From: Pseudoalteromonas neustonica
Lineage (GTDB): Bacteria > Pseudomonadota > Gammaproteobacteria > Enterobacterales > Alteromonadaceae
Direction: 5' to 3'
Length of the DNA: 64,000 bases
Assembly: GCF_001653135.1 (NCBI RefSeq)
Contig: NZ_BDDS01000006.1
Coordinates: 248,001 to 312,000, forward strand
Of the stretch, positions 19,801-27,838 are shown one piece after another; within the stretch, counting starts at the first letter, position 1; each line of letters starts with the position of its first letter. The position numbers and the translations under genes were made by a program. The notes under the pieces were generated by a model. The model was not told the DNA's origin. It saw only the letters and a program-made list of their open reading frames with translations, and ran no database searches.

Positions 19801-20506
19801 GGTTTACGTCGCCTATAGAATCTGCCGTAGAATGATTGAGCCATATCATATCACCTTGCGTTGCTCGCCATTGGTTACTCATTATAGATGTTGCAGCAAC
19901 ATCTGTATTTAACGGTGTGCTCGCTTCCCCTGAATCGGCTGTACCCTGGTATTCATCAAATACGCCATATGCATAATGCCCCCACTCATGTGCTAATGTA
20001 TAACCTGCACCTAATGGATCGTTAAGCATGTCATGATCAACACCTGGCGATGCACCATTAGGGAAAACATCACCAAACCAAATGTGCATGCCATTGGCAC
20101 CAAAACCAGAAGCATTGGCACGTGGCCACTCTCTTTCACCCCAAATAATGTCAGATTTAGAGCGATGCTTATTTTCTCTAAATACACTTACTTTTCCTAG
20201 CTTATGCGCACCATTAGTTTGTTCACAGATACCATCGGCAAAATTTGCAAAAATTTCTTCATAAACTACTTGCTCAACCCCTTCAGGGTTATTATGCAAA
20301 GAGACTGTAATATCAAATATCGCTTTAGAAGAATCAGTGGAGCTTACATTGACTGATTGGATATTTTGAGCTGAAAAGGTTTGCTTATTTTGGTTTTCAT
20401 CTATTGTATTAACGCGTGATAACCAGCTACTTGCAGCAAAAACAGAGGTTGAAGCCAACGCCATGCCTACACATAAAGCGCTTTTTGTAAGTTTATTTTT
20501 TTGCAT
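16844..20506 (-). CDS. Secreted CLCA-like metalloprotease/vWA protein with cadherin-like repeats and GlyGly-CTERM
   Basis: A 1220-residue protein with a signal peptide (about 1-25). The N-terminal domain holds HEWGHYAYGVFDEY (H173, E174, H177, E185), the HExxH...DE zinc-protease pattern of calcium-activated chloride channel regulators (CLCA). A von Willebrand A domain follows with an intact MIDAS, DRSGSMSG (D318). Next come a beta-rich region and at least three cadherin/VCBS-type repeats marked by NDTDIDGD, NDSDIDGH and NDTDEDGD. The C-terminus SGSLYWFTLLLMPFAALRRRKK-type tail (hydrophobic helix plus Arg/Lys) fits GlyGly-CTERM sorting by rhombosortase and type II secretion. A short partner gene ends 2 nt upstream. 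It is likely cell-surface or secreted; substrate unknown. Confidence 0.9.
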   Translation of the reverse strand: MQKNKLTKSALCVGMALASTSVFAASSWLSRVNTIDENQNKQTFSAQNIQSVNVSSTDSSKAIFDITVSLHNNPEGVEQVVYEEIFANFADGICEQTNGAHKLGKVSVFRENKHRSKSDIIWGEREWPRANASGFGANGMHIWFGDVFPNGASPGVDHDMLNDPLGAGYTLAHEWGHYAYGVFDEYQGTADSGEASTPLNTDVAATSIMSNQWRATQGDMIWLNHSTADSIGDVNRTAQGRVYGKSAWEVLLQDAKDDPKLGRKTAQPNRTRFVTLADNAPDSTTPVKIELPTAQTSCRDQLEVVWVEGDIDMQVVIDRSGSMSGSAIDNAKQAAKILVDATAEGSTSLGLVSFSSNRSVVQDFPIQKIENPDTGVKVSLKASIDAIRSSGSTALYDGSQLALDNLVTYQQNEGSGAPGVVFVLADGDDNSSTRSQSEVIANYQNSNIPIFSFGYGFASPTGPLLTLANETGGKYFSSPTSLAQIVDAFLQANAIATDNQNLASSLLTINSAESATQAIEVDSGLDNINVFVNHNLAATDVELKLLDATGVEVTGVVFECVEAAGTQSCNTNITQADIAAHGLGQWQLQISNVSVNSELKTAVNISAEPSLSGSYTVSVEGFTGNAVTYPEPMIITTAITKDKLITGANVVATITSPSDLTTTLDMFDNGLEGDAVAGDGIYSVIAPYKSNGIYQVEVHVNNNDSAAMYTTTGLLTATLDGSVPTIEALPAITENFVRITKTSLVITDVPRDSDGNDTYTGSDDLATTNAGVTGVVDNAGDIDFYDISGVDTSKDLVVRVADLSLGMKPSLNLYKSDGTTAIKESITLDTNPSKTGYLYYTIDKADLESNIYAAVKHEDVSAVAGGYQISAGEALNTDVAPNNAPAINADNVSVWSGQTKMLSPLNNDTDIDGDTLTIDSINTTNTLATVTLSGDKVIYDASVAFADETQGTIVTDTFKYIATDNNGAFVEGTVTVAVNINSSPEAAVDTVEVKENASVTISALSNDSDIDGHTITLLSYDAALNGQLTDNNDDTWNYSPNGQFDNLKKGETATESFTYTIADELGAQSSAQVTITIVGVNTLPVSVEDTATTTKSETVQVDVLANDTDEDGDVLTVSSFNADNIKGAVTDNGNGTLTYDPAGKFDSLYSGESTTETFTYTVSDGEQQVTTNVVMTITGEGTKPAVPVDNTEPTSRKSSGSLYWFTLLLMPFAALRRRKK

Positions 20507-20508
20507 TT

Positions 20509-21096
20509 TTAATTCCTTTTTACCACTAAATATAATTGGAAGGTATGCTTTCCTTGCCCGACAATCAGTCTACGATTACGTTTAAGTAACTTAGTAATCT
20601 CAGGATAAGCTTGATGAAACTCAGTTAAAGGCATTAATTTAAATGCGCGTTCAACGAGTAAGTTTCCGTGTAAAAGGAGATCCGGCTTGATTCTATTGGG
20701 TACATGCAAAACAATGATATTTTGATTTGAAACCGCCTCTAACAAAGTGCTTTCACTGATAGAAAACAAATCTGTCGATGCAGTCGCACACGACTGAAAT
20801 ACATTTCCATCATTCCAGTATTTATAAGCATTTCCATACTTATTACTTTGCTCTACAGGTACATCAATTATACATTGAATACTTACCGCGTTATGCTCAA
20901 AATATTGATGGGATAACAAATCCAAATTTGAATCAAAATAAATCAATTCAAACTTATTATCTGATAACTCATTAACTATTTTTGTAGTGAAATAACGCTG
21001 GATATTTAGAGGGGACTTATTCACATAAGTGATATGCGCGAACGCATAGCTACATACAACAGATTGCCAAAGGCAAAAGGCAGTAATAGTCTTCAT
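20509..21096 (-). CDS. Periplasmic/secreted hypothetical protein, partner of the CLCA-like gene
   Basis: About 195 residues with a signal peptide (MKTITAFCLWQSVVCSYAFA). Three consecutive ATGs follow AGGG, and the third gives best spacing. The mature part resembles a degenerate family 3 solute-binding fold: it begins ITYVNKSPLNIQRY and ends with KRNRRLIVGQGKHTFQLYLV, but is shorter than the usual 230-250 residues. It ends 2 nt before the CLCA-like start, so translation is coupled. A role in secretion, folding or regulation of the large protein is possible but not shown. Confidence 0.72.
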   Translation of the reverse strand: MKTITAFCLWQSVVCSYAFAHITYVNKSPLNIQRYFTTKIVNELSDNKFELIYFDSNLDLLSHQYFEHNAVSIQCIIDVPVEQSNKYGNAYKYWNDGNVFQSCATASTDLFSISESTLLEAVSNQNIIVLHVPNRIKPDLLLHGNLLVERAFKLMPLTEFHQAYPEITKLLKRNRRLIVGQGKHTFQLYLVVKRN

Positions 21097-21421
21097 CATC
21101 ATCCCTGAAAAAACCAATCATCCATAATACAACCGCAACCCTAGCAAATAAATACGAAAAAAAAAACCTTTTACCTACTAAATTGAATGATAATCAAGCT
21201 AAATAAATTGCTCAGTCGAATTAGCAATTTATATTATCTGCTATCAAGCACCTTCCTCTTTACTTATTAAATCAGCCATTTTTTGGTTAATTTCATCATC
21301 ACATTTATAACTACAGTGGTGGAACATTGAAGTTTAAAACAATAAAATTACCGCTAAACGATAACTTTTGATTGATTAAAAGTAACAATCCTGACATATT
21401 AAATTTTTTAAAGGAGCTACC
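21097..21421. other. Divergent intergenic region
   Basis: About 325 AT-rich bases between the divergently transcribed CLCA operon and hydrolase operon. They must hold both promoters. I see no strong palindrome or small gene. Confidence 0.5.
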
Positions 21422-22276
21422 ATGTTAAAAATAATTATCAAAATATCACTTACTCTACTGCTATTTAGCCAAGCAGCCTGTACTACCATAAGCCTTAAAG
21501 AGTCTCACTTTATTAAGCCAGATAAACGGATACAACTCTCTGATCTGAAAGCTATTAATCGCTCAGCAAAAACACAACTTATAACGATTGCTAGCCAAGA
21601 TGGTATTCAATTAAGAGGAACGTTAATAACCATAGATAATGCTAAAGCAACTATTCTATATTTTGGTGGCAATCAATTTAGAGTAAATATAGCCGGGGGC
21701 GAGCCTGCAACGGCACTTTTGTCTTTACAAACGAATATATTAATGATCGATCACAGAGGCTATGGGCTTAGTGACGGGAAACCCACTATTGATAATTTAA
21801 AGCAGGATGCGTTAACCGTTTTTGATTTTGCAAAGCAACACAGTGAACTTGTTAATGCGCCTATTATTGTTCACGGTCACTCATTAGGAAGCATGATAGC
21901 AAGTTATGTTGCCAGCCAGCGTAATGTCGCAGCCCTAGTACTTGAAGGCAGTGTAACCAATGTAGAGCAAATGACACAATCTCGTATCCCATGGTACGCA
22001 AAGCCTTTTATTGAGCTGAACTACTCACCTGAGTTACGCAGTATTGATAACCTTAAAGTCATCGAGCAATACACTGCGCCTTTACTTATTATTACAGGCG
22101 AAAAAGACACACAAACGCCAAGCTCTCTTGCTAAATCTCTGTACGCACATTCAGCATCAAAACATAAGCAATTATATATCGCACAGGGAAAACATCACGG
22201 TGATGCACTAGATGGTGCTGAACTTAAAAAGCATTATGAGGTATTATTAGCCCAATTAACGCCAAATAGTCTATAA
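21422..22276 (+). CDS. Lipoprotein alpha/beta hydrolase
   Basis: A 284-residue protein preceded by AAAGGAGCTACC. The signal sequence ends in a lipobox (SQAAC, Cys20). The alpha/beta hydrolase fold shows the oxyanion strand ILYFGGNQF, the DHRGYGLSDG turn, and the nucleophile elbow GHSLGS (Ser about 155). The acid lies in GEKDTQTP and the catalytic His in GKHHGDAL. It is an envelope-anchored esterase/peptidase of the BAAT/DUF type; substrate unknown. The DUF2975 gene starts 2 nt after its stop. Confidence 0.9.
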   Translation: MLKIIIKISLTLLLFSQAACTTISLKESHFIKPDKRIQLSDLKAINRSAKTQLITIASQDGIQLRGTLITIDNAKATILYFGGNQFRVNIAGGEPATALLSLQTNILMIDHRGYGLSDGKPTIDNLKQDALTVFDFAKQHSELVNAPIIVHGHSLGSMIASYVASQRNVAALVLEGSVTNVEQMTQSRIPWYAKPFIELNYSPELRSIDNLKVIEQYTAPLLIITGEKDTQTPSSLAKSLYAHSASKHKQLYIAQGKHHGDALDGAELKKHYEVLLAQLTPNSL

Positions 22277-22278
22277 CA

Positions 22279-22836
22279 ATGAAAAAAATAATTTGGATGA
22301 GCAATATCATTTTAACGCTGCTATTGCTCAGTTTACTCACGATGCTCATTACCACTGTAATTGTGCTGATCAGCGATACCCCACTATTAAATTTTAGCCA
22401 AGAAAACGGCACTAACATGTGGATTGGGCTTGAGGTAAGCGGATCATGGGCATCAGCCGCTAAACAACTAACACAAAATAACTTCAATGCTGTAATTTGG
22501 TTAGGTTTACTGCAACTACTGCCTTTTATTTTAATTAATATTATTTTGATTCGGTTATTTTACCTTTATCGCCAAGGACTCTTTTTTAACCCAAAAAATA
22601 TTAGCTGCTTTACTTGGCTTGGTACTGTTTTACTTGCTCAATTTATTATTGTTGCCATTTACCCCGCACTACTTTTTACACTACTTAATTATGTAACCGG
22701 CAGTGGACTTGGTAGAATGGTGTCAATTAATGACACAGACATTATTGGTTTGTTAGCTGGATTAATTATTTACGTCATCGCGTGGGTAATGAAACAAGCA
22801 CACCAATTACAACAAGAACAAGAGTTAGTAATTTAA
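22279..22836 (+). CDS. DUF2975 membrane protein
   Basis: A 185-residue protein with four hydrophobic segments (about 5-30, 70-95, 112-140, 155-175), matching the DUF2975 layout. These proteins are nearly always followed by a small YozG-type XRE regulator, as here, where stop and start overlap by one base (TAATG). The function is unknown; the pairing suggests a membrane-sensing and DNA-binding module. Confidence 0.85.
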   Translation: MKKIIWMSNIILTLLLLSLLTMLITTVIVLISDTPLLNFSQENGTNMWIGLEVSGSWASAAKQLTQNNFNAVIWLGLLQLLPFILINIILIRLFYLYRQGLFFNPKNISCFTWLGTVLLAQFIIVAIYPALLFTLLNYVTGSGLGRMVSINDTDIIGLLAGLIIYVIAWVMKQAHQLQQEQELVI

Positions 22837-23057
22837 TGGCAATTATTATCGATTTAGACGTAATGCTCGCGAAGAGAAAAATGAAATCTAGCGAGCTTGC
22901 AAATGCAATTGGCATTACCCCACAAAATTTATCAGTATTAAAAGCTGGCCGCGCAAAAGCGATTCGTTTTAGTACTTTAGACGCTATTTGCCAACACCTT
23001 GATTGCCAACCAGGCGACCTATTACGTTACGACACACAAGATCACAACGAGCTCTAA
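22836..23057 (+). CDS. YozG-like XRE family transcriptional regulator
   Basis: A 73-residue Cro/C1-type helix-turn-helix protein. The fold spans IDLDVMLAKRKMKSSELANA, GITPQNLSVLKAGRAKAIRF and DAICQHLDCQPGDLLRY. The start is the ATG overlapping the DUF2975 stop; a longer in-frame reading from 22782 would lie wholly inside the upstream gene. It probably autoregulates the hydrolase-DUF2975-XRE operon. Confidence 0.92.
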   Translation: MAIIIDLDVMLAKRKMKSSELANAIGITPQNLSVLKAGRAKAIRFSTLDAICQHLDCQPGDLLRYDTQDHNEL

Positions 23058-23284
23058 TTTAATGTTTTAGAGAGAAAGCAAATACCAAATAACTACCTGC
23101 TACAAAAAAACAATCCATTACAACTAAAAAACACACCTAACCTCTACTTTTCAAACTTAAAGCTTATTGTGTAAAGCACACCTCAAAGTTACCATAAAAG
23201 GTACAAGCAGAATAAACTTAAGCTACATTTTTGTGCTTATTCTGCGCGTCAAATTAAATTACATTTAGCTTTTTTAGGATCATA

Positions 23285-24754
23285 ATGAACATATTACATA
23301 AAACATTGCTCGCAATGTCACCGTTGGCATTAGCAATGTTACTTCCTGTTTCAAATACCGCATCAGCCCATGGTTATATTTCTAAACCAGAATCTCGTGG
23401 CTACTTATGTCGCCTACGCGAAAACGCCAATTGCGGCAATGTTGTTTATGAACCACAAAGCCTAGAAGGACTAGATCGTTTCCCTGAATCAGGCCCTGTT
23501 GATGGTCATATTGCCAGTGCAGGTCTTCGCGGATTTGGCCAACTAGACAGTCAGTCAATCAATCGCTGGACAAAACGCCATATTAAAGCGGGTCCAAATG
23601 AGTTTAGCTGGACACTAACAGCCGCTCATTCATCTCGTGACTGGCGTTATTTTATTACTAAAAAATCGTGGAACCCTAATAGCCCATTAACTCGCGACCA
23701 ATTTGAAGCGGTTCCTTTTTGCGAATACCAAAGCTACAACAAACAGCCACCGCGTCAATTAACACATCTGTGTAACGTACCGTCAGATCGTAGCGGTTAC
23801 CACATTGTACTGGGCGTATGGGATGTAGCAGATACTCCAATGAGCTTTTATAATGTTGTTGATGTGATGATCGATAACGGTGATACCAGCAATGTGTCGT
23901 GGCAAGATGTAGGCGATATTGGCACTGGTCGTGATTTAAAAGTAGGCGATAAAGTAAAAACTCGCGTATTTGGTGACTCTAAAGAATTACCCTCTTTACA
24001 AACCGTGTTAGAAATAACAACCACAGAGCAAGGTCTTAGTGAAAATTGGACCCTTGCTTTAGCGCAAAAAATTAACGAGTCACAGTCATGGCTACAAGCA
24101 GGTCAACTAAATGAAGATAAAAATATTGAGCCAATCTCTGGTCGCAATGAAATCTTCGCACAAAGTAACTCTGGCATAAGCTCAGTTGAGCTTGCTTTTG
24201 AAATGGCGCCACTGCCTAAACCAAACTTTACTGTGAGTGGTTTAGCCCATAACTACGTCATCAAAGATGGCGCTATTAGTTTTGATTTTGCTATTAATAT
24301 CAGCACTAAAGCCGTTATTTCTGCAACATTAAACAAGTCATATAACAGTGTGCAAAGTAAAACGTATCAAGTGGATGCGGGGCAATCACAACTCACGTTA
24401 GATTACCCTCATGCCCAAGCTGGTCACTACAATTTAGTAATTAGCTATGTTGCACACAATGGCACTACCGACAAAAAATCGTTTCACTTAAATATTGCAG
24501 AACAAAGCACTGGTAAGCCGGGAGAACCCGTTCCACCAGTGACGCCACCAAACACCGATGCTGACTTTATTTTCCCTGAAAATTTAAGCAGCTACAAAGC
24601 TAATACAATCGTGTTACAACCTAAAAATGGTAAGGTTTATCAGTGTAAGCCATGGCCATACAATGGTTATTGCGTACAGTGGTCTGAAGGTTCAAATCAG
24701 TATGAGCCTGGTGTAGGTCTTTACTGGAACATGGCGTGGATTGAATTAAAATAG
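23285..24754 (+). CDS. gbpA: GbpA-like AA10 lytic polysaccharide monooxygenase / chitin-binding protein
   Basis: A 489-residue secreted protein. Signal peptide cleavage after SA leaves His29 as the mature N-terminus (HGYISKPESRGYLCR), the copper-brace histidine. The second copper His is in LTAAHSSRDW and the axial aromatic in MSFYNVVDV. Domain order is AA10 (about 29-205), GbpA domain 2 and 3-like beta regions, then a C-terminal chitin-binding module (CKPWPYNGYCVQWS). It should oxidatively cleave or bind crystalline chitin/GlcNAc surfaces outside the cell. Monocistronic, with its own terminator. Confidence 0.95.
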   Translation: MNILHKTLLAMSPLALAMLLPVSNTASAHGYISKPESRGYLCRLRENANCGNVVYEPQSLEGLDRFPESGPVDGHIASAGLRGFGQLDSQSINRWTKRHIKAGPNEFSWTLTAAHSSRDWRYFITKKSWNPNSPLTRDQFEAVPFCEYQSYNKQPPRQLTHLCNVPSDRSGYHIVLGVWDVADTPMSFYNVVDVMIDNGDTSNVSWQDVGDIGTGRDLKVGDKVKTRVFGDSKELPSLQTVLEITTTEQGLSENWTLALAQKINESQSWLQAGQLNEDKNIEPISGRNEIFAQSNSGISSVELAFEMAPLPKPNFTVSGLAHNYVIKDGAISFDFAINISTKAVISATLNKSYNSVQSKTYQVDAGQSQLTLDYPHAQAGHYNLVISYVAHNGTTDKKSFHLNIAEQSTGKPGEPVPPVTPPNTDADFIFPENLSSYKANTIVLQPKNGKVYQCKPWPYNGYCVQWSEGSNQYEPGVGLYWNMAWIELK

Positions 24755-24780
24755 TAATCGCTATTTTATCTAGATGCTCA

Positions 24781-24807
24781 AACCACCAGTGATAACGCTG
24801 GTGGTTT
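24781..24807 (+). terminator. Terminator of the gbpA-like gene
   Basis: AACCACCAG / CTGGTGGTT stem of 9 bp with an 8-nt loop, followed by TTTTTC, 27 nt after the stop codon. Confidence 0.9.
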
Positions 24808-24827
24808 TTCAATTTTAATCAACTGTA

Positions 24828-25043
24828 TTACCGCCAACCTTGTAACCAATTAGCGGTGTCTTTTAAATCGCGCCAATCGATTTCAACCGCTCGTTTTGAC
24901 ATAACCGCCTCAATAACACAAGCCACTACAGCGCCCTCTTCATCAAATTCCATATCAACAATAATAAAGTGTTTTTCTTTATTAATTGGCTTAACAGCCG
25001 TCCACTTACTATTTCGTAATTTTTTTGGATTTATTTTATTCAC
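24828..25043 (-). CDS. TIGR02450/DUF2389 family Trp-rich small protein
   Basis: A 71-residue protein with a GTG start behind GGAAG. It shows the family features LRNSKWTAVKP at the N-terminus, KHFIIVDMEFDEEG in the middle, and closing WRDLKDTANWLQGW with three Trp. It is a soluble small orphan of unknown function, common in marine gammaproteobacteria and cyanobacteria. The gene converges on the gbpA-like gene. Confidence 0.85.
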   Translation of the reverse strand: MNKINPKKLRNSKWTAVKPINKEKHFIIVDMEFDEEGAVVACVIEAVMSKRAVEIDWRDLKDTANWLQGWR

Positions 25044-25304
25044 AGCAACTTCCTAAACAATGCAGCAGTTTTATTTGCTTCAATACGTAAAGCCAGGCCA
25101 TTTCGTTTTATTTAACCAGCATTTTTTAACAACCGATTATAATGCACAAACGGACTTATTATTAATTTAAGAAACTGAAACAGAAGAACGAACTTAGGTG
25201 TTATATAACAAAAAGGAAGGTTAAACAGTAGAAGGCTGTTAATAGTGTTTGAGTAGGCTAAAATTTATTATTAAAGCCTACTCAATTATTACTTGAAACT
25301 AATA

Positions 25305-25817
25305 TTAAAACTCGTAACTAATACTCACACCGCCATCTGCGCGACTTTCGTTACTGTTAGTGCCTTCGCCATAACCTAACTCCAAACGAACACGCCAACC
25401 GCTTTCATTTAAACCACTAAAAAGGTAACTATAACTCACGCCTACACCATTGGTGGTCTCTCTATCAAATATACCAGATAACGCACAGCCAAAAATATTA
25501 CCAAATGCATCGCCAATACTGTCATCTTCAGATTCTAAAGGGCATTGACGACCATCATCCTGCACACCTAATGCACCAACAACAAAACCTACGGCATGTT
25601 TTTTATCGCTCGTTAAGGCATGTTCAAAACCAGCCGAAAAGCCATCATCTAAACCAATTTTATAATTAGCATACCAACGCTGTGTTCCCTCATTTGTCGC
25701 TAAAGAAATCTCAGGCACTGCGACGTAAGGGTAACCACCGCCAATCGAAAAACTAACATCGTTTGCATGGCTTGCGCCTGATAAAAAAAGCAATGTTGTT
25801 GCAAAAAGTAATTTCAT
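25305..25817 (-). CDS. Secreted beta-rich hypothetical protein
   Basis: A 170-residue protein with a signal peptide (MKLLFATTLLFLSGASHA). The mature chain has alternating beta strands and ends in YEF, a C-terminal aromatic typical of small outer-membrane barrels. Two Cys-containing segments (GRQCPLE, IFGCALSG) might form a disulfide. The pattern VSFSIGGGYPYVAVPEISLA at the N-terminus suggests a porin-like opening strand. No specific family is recognised. It is monocistronic. Confidence 0.72.
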   Translation of the reverse strand: MKLLFATTLLFLSGASHANDVSFSIGGGYPYVAVPEISLATNEGTQRWYANYKIGLDDGFSAGFEHALTSDKKHAVGFVVGALGVQDDGRQCPLESEDDSIGDAFGNIFGCALSGIFDRETTNGVGVSYSYLFSGLNESGWRVRLELGYGEGTNSNESRADGGVSISYEF

Positions 25818-25920
25818 TTAAATAAATCATTTATAATTGTGTGTTTTTTTATAATAACCTAATTAAATTCACTAAAACAGGTAAGATTGTTTCAATTTTT
25901 TTCATGGGTATATTACTTAA

Positions 25921-25957
25921 AACTGCTTTAAAACTGCTTTAAAACTGCTTTAAAATT
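25921..25957. repeat. 11-bp tandem repeat (AACTGCTTTAA) over a stop codon
   Basis: Three perfect units and a partial fourth overlap and extend beyond the 3' end of the DUF3087 gene. The repeat supplies the end of its reading frame (LKQF then stop). Slippage could change the 3' end without harming the domain. Confidence 0.85.
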
Positions 25958-26445
25958 GCAGGATCGTAGTTATTAGCGTCTAAGCTCACATTAAATTTAG
26001 CCGCCACACTATCTAGCTCTGCTTGTTTAATAGCAAGCTCATCCATAGTGATGGTGTTATCGTCAAGCTGCCATAACAAACGCGAGCCCGCATAACTATA
26101 ATGAATAGCTAATAGCGCATCAGGATTACCTTCTCGCCCTGCGGCTTTTAATTTTGCCAATTTACGGGTTATTTTATTAAGCGCTTGTTTTAATTCCCAC
26201 ACATAAACAACTTCAGTCATATAATCGTGAGTACGGTATTTATTAAGTGCCCAGCCAATTGTTAAGCTCGTAATAACCACGCCAATTAAATTCCAATGAA
26301 AATGGCTGCCGCTTTCATCAGGAAACAAAGCAATAAGAGTTTGTGAAATAGCCAAACTGCCAACGGCCAAAGCAAGGCCACAGCCAATAATAACGCGATT
26401 TAAATGCCTACGATAACGAGCTTTATCAATTTGAATAAGTTGCAT
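25939..26445 (-). CDS. DUF3087 family membrane protein
   Basis: A 168-residue protein with two TM helices (about 18-38 and 50-68) and a soluble helical C-terminal domain. Conserved features are DKARYRRHLNRVI at the N-terminus, HWNLIGVV, and LLAIHYSYAGSRLLWQLDD. It is a gammaproteobacterial family of unknown function. The last codons come from an 11-bp repeat. Confidence 0.88.
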   Translation of the reverse strand: MQLIQIDKARYRRHLNRVIIGCGLALAVGSLAISQTLIALFPDESGSHFHWNLIGVVITSLTIGWALNKYRTHDYMTEVVYVWELKQALNKITRKLAKLKAAGREGNPDALLAIHYSYAGSRLLWQLDDNTITMDELAIKQAELDSVAAKFNVSLDANNYDPAILKQF

Positions 26446-26611
26446 AACAGCCTAATAAGATTAAAAACAAAAAGGGTTCAGCCGCCATTGTAGCCAATCA
26501 CTACACGCAATGACGAAACTTTTTAAAAATATTTCACCCCTTTTTGATTTAACAACCGTTTTACCTGTGAAACGCCCAGATGCTTGGGTATAACAAACAC
26601 AGGAAATGCTT

Positions 26612-27250
26612 ATGCACACACTTACAACCCCCCAACAGCCCGTAGCGTTAAAAACATCAGCCGCGATTATTGGCGGTGGCTTAATGACCTTTGCCGCATT
26701 TGCATTTATGCAGTATTTAATAAGCGGCGAACAGCGCGCCCCAAGAAACAACGGCGACATAATCATTGTAGAAATGTTTCAAGCTCCAGAAGATACAAAA
26801 GTACAACAAAAGCAAACATTACCGCCACCACCTAAAATGCAAACGCCGCCAAAAACACCGCAGCGTAATCCGCCAAGCATAGACACTAATATTATTACTG
26901 GCACATTTACGCCAGACTTAAACATTGGCAAAGTAGGCGGCGATATTAAAGCCACCTTACAACGCCCAACTGGCGATGCCACTCCCATTGTACGTATAAA
27001 TCCCAAATACCCACCCGTAGCCGCGCGTGAAGGGATTGAAGGTTGGGTACAATTAAGCTTTAATGTATCTGCAACGGGTGAAGTAATTGACGCACAAGTA
27101 ACGAATGCCGAACCTAAACGTATTTTTGACCGCGAAGCACTACGCGCAATAAAGCGCTGGAAATACCGCCCAAAAGTGATTGATGGCGTAGCACAAGTGC
27201 AAACAAACCAAAGTGTACAGCTTGATTTTAAATTAGATCAAACTCAATAA
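26612..27250 (+). CDS. TonB-family energy transducer
   Basis: About 212 residues: a TM anchor (residues about 20-40), an acidic/proline-rich periplasmic spacer (LPPPPKMQTPPKTP), and a TonB C-terminal domain. The domain starts RINPKYPPVAAREGIEGWVQ and continues through RAIKRWKYRPKV. It would couple the proton motive force (with ExbBD) to an outer-membrane receptor. AGGA sits 7 nt before the ATG at 26612; the earlier ATG at 26606 is less well placed. It is followed by an ECF sigma factor and a membrane protein with no receptor gene adjacent, which is an unusual neighbourhood. Confidence 0.92.
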   Translation: MHTLTTPQQPVALKTSAAIIGGGLMTFAAFAFMQYLISGEQRAPRNNGDIIIVEMFQAPEDTKVQQKQTLPPPPKMQTPPKTPQRNPPSIDTNIITGTFTPDLNIGKVGGDIKATLQRPTGDATPIVRINPKYPPVAAREGIEGWVQLSFNVSATGEVIDAQVTNAEPKRIFDREALRAIKRWKYRPKVIDGVAQVQTNQSVQLDFKLDQTQ

Positions 27251-27286
27251 AAAAGCACACTCAATAATAAACAAAGTAAGGTGCCT

Positions 27287-27838
27287 ATGATCGCGAGCTT
27301 AAAATCATGGTTTATTAGTCAGCCAAATAAAGATCATTTGGCTGACTACGCAAAAAGTGGCGACAATCGCCACTTAACTAAGCTCGTCGCCCTGTTTGGC
27401 AATGATCTTTATCACTATTTAGTGACCCAAAGTAACGAGCAACTCGCTTTTGATATTAGCCAACAAACATGGCTCAAAGTGATGGAAAAACGTAAGTATT
27501 ATCAACCGCAAGATAACCCAAAAGCGTGGCTTTTTCGCCTAGCACGTAATGCATTAATTGACGAGTTTCGTAAGCAGCAGCGCTTTGTTGAACTCGAAGA
27601 CAACACAGTCATCGTCGCTCCAAATAGCGAACAGACCTTTGACTATGCCGCCTTTAATAGTGCACTCATGCAATTGAGCTTTGTACAACGCGAAGCGCTT
27701 AGCTTACAGCAAGAAGGCTTCTCGCTTGAAGACATACAACAGATCACCCAAAGCAATCATGAAACCGTTAAAACACGGCTACGTTATGCAAAACAACACT
27801 TAAAAATAATATTAGGAGCTGACAATGAACAAGCATAA
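27287..27838 (+). CDS. ECF-type RNA polymerase sigma-70 factor
   Basis: About 183 residues. Region 2 reads FDISQQTWLKVMEKRKYY followed by PKAWLFRLARNALIDEFRK. Region 4 reads LSFVQREALSLQQEGFSLED with the recognition helix HETVKTRLRYAKQHL. TAAGG lies before the ATG at 27287; a GTG two codons earlier is less likely. It overlaps the next gene by 14 nt, and that gene has the layout of a membrane anti-sigma factor. Its target promoters are not recognisable here. Confidence 0.93.
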   Translation: MIASLKSWFISQPNKDHLADYAKSGDNRHLTKLVALFGNDLYHYLVTQSNEQLAFDISQQTWLKVMEKRKYYQPQDNPKAWLFRLARNALIDEFRKQQRFVELEDNTVIVAPNSEQTFDYAAFNSALMQLSFVQREALSLQQEGFSLEDIQQITQSNHETVKTRLRYAKQHLKIILGADNEQA

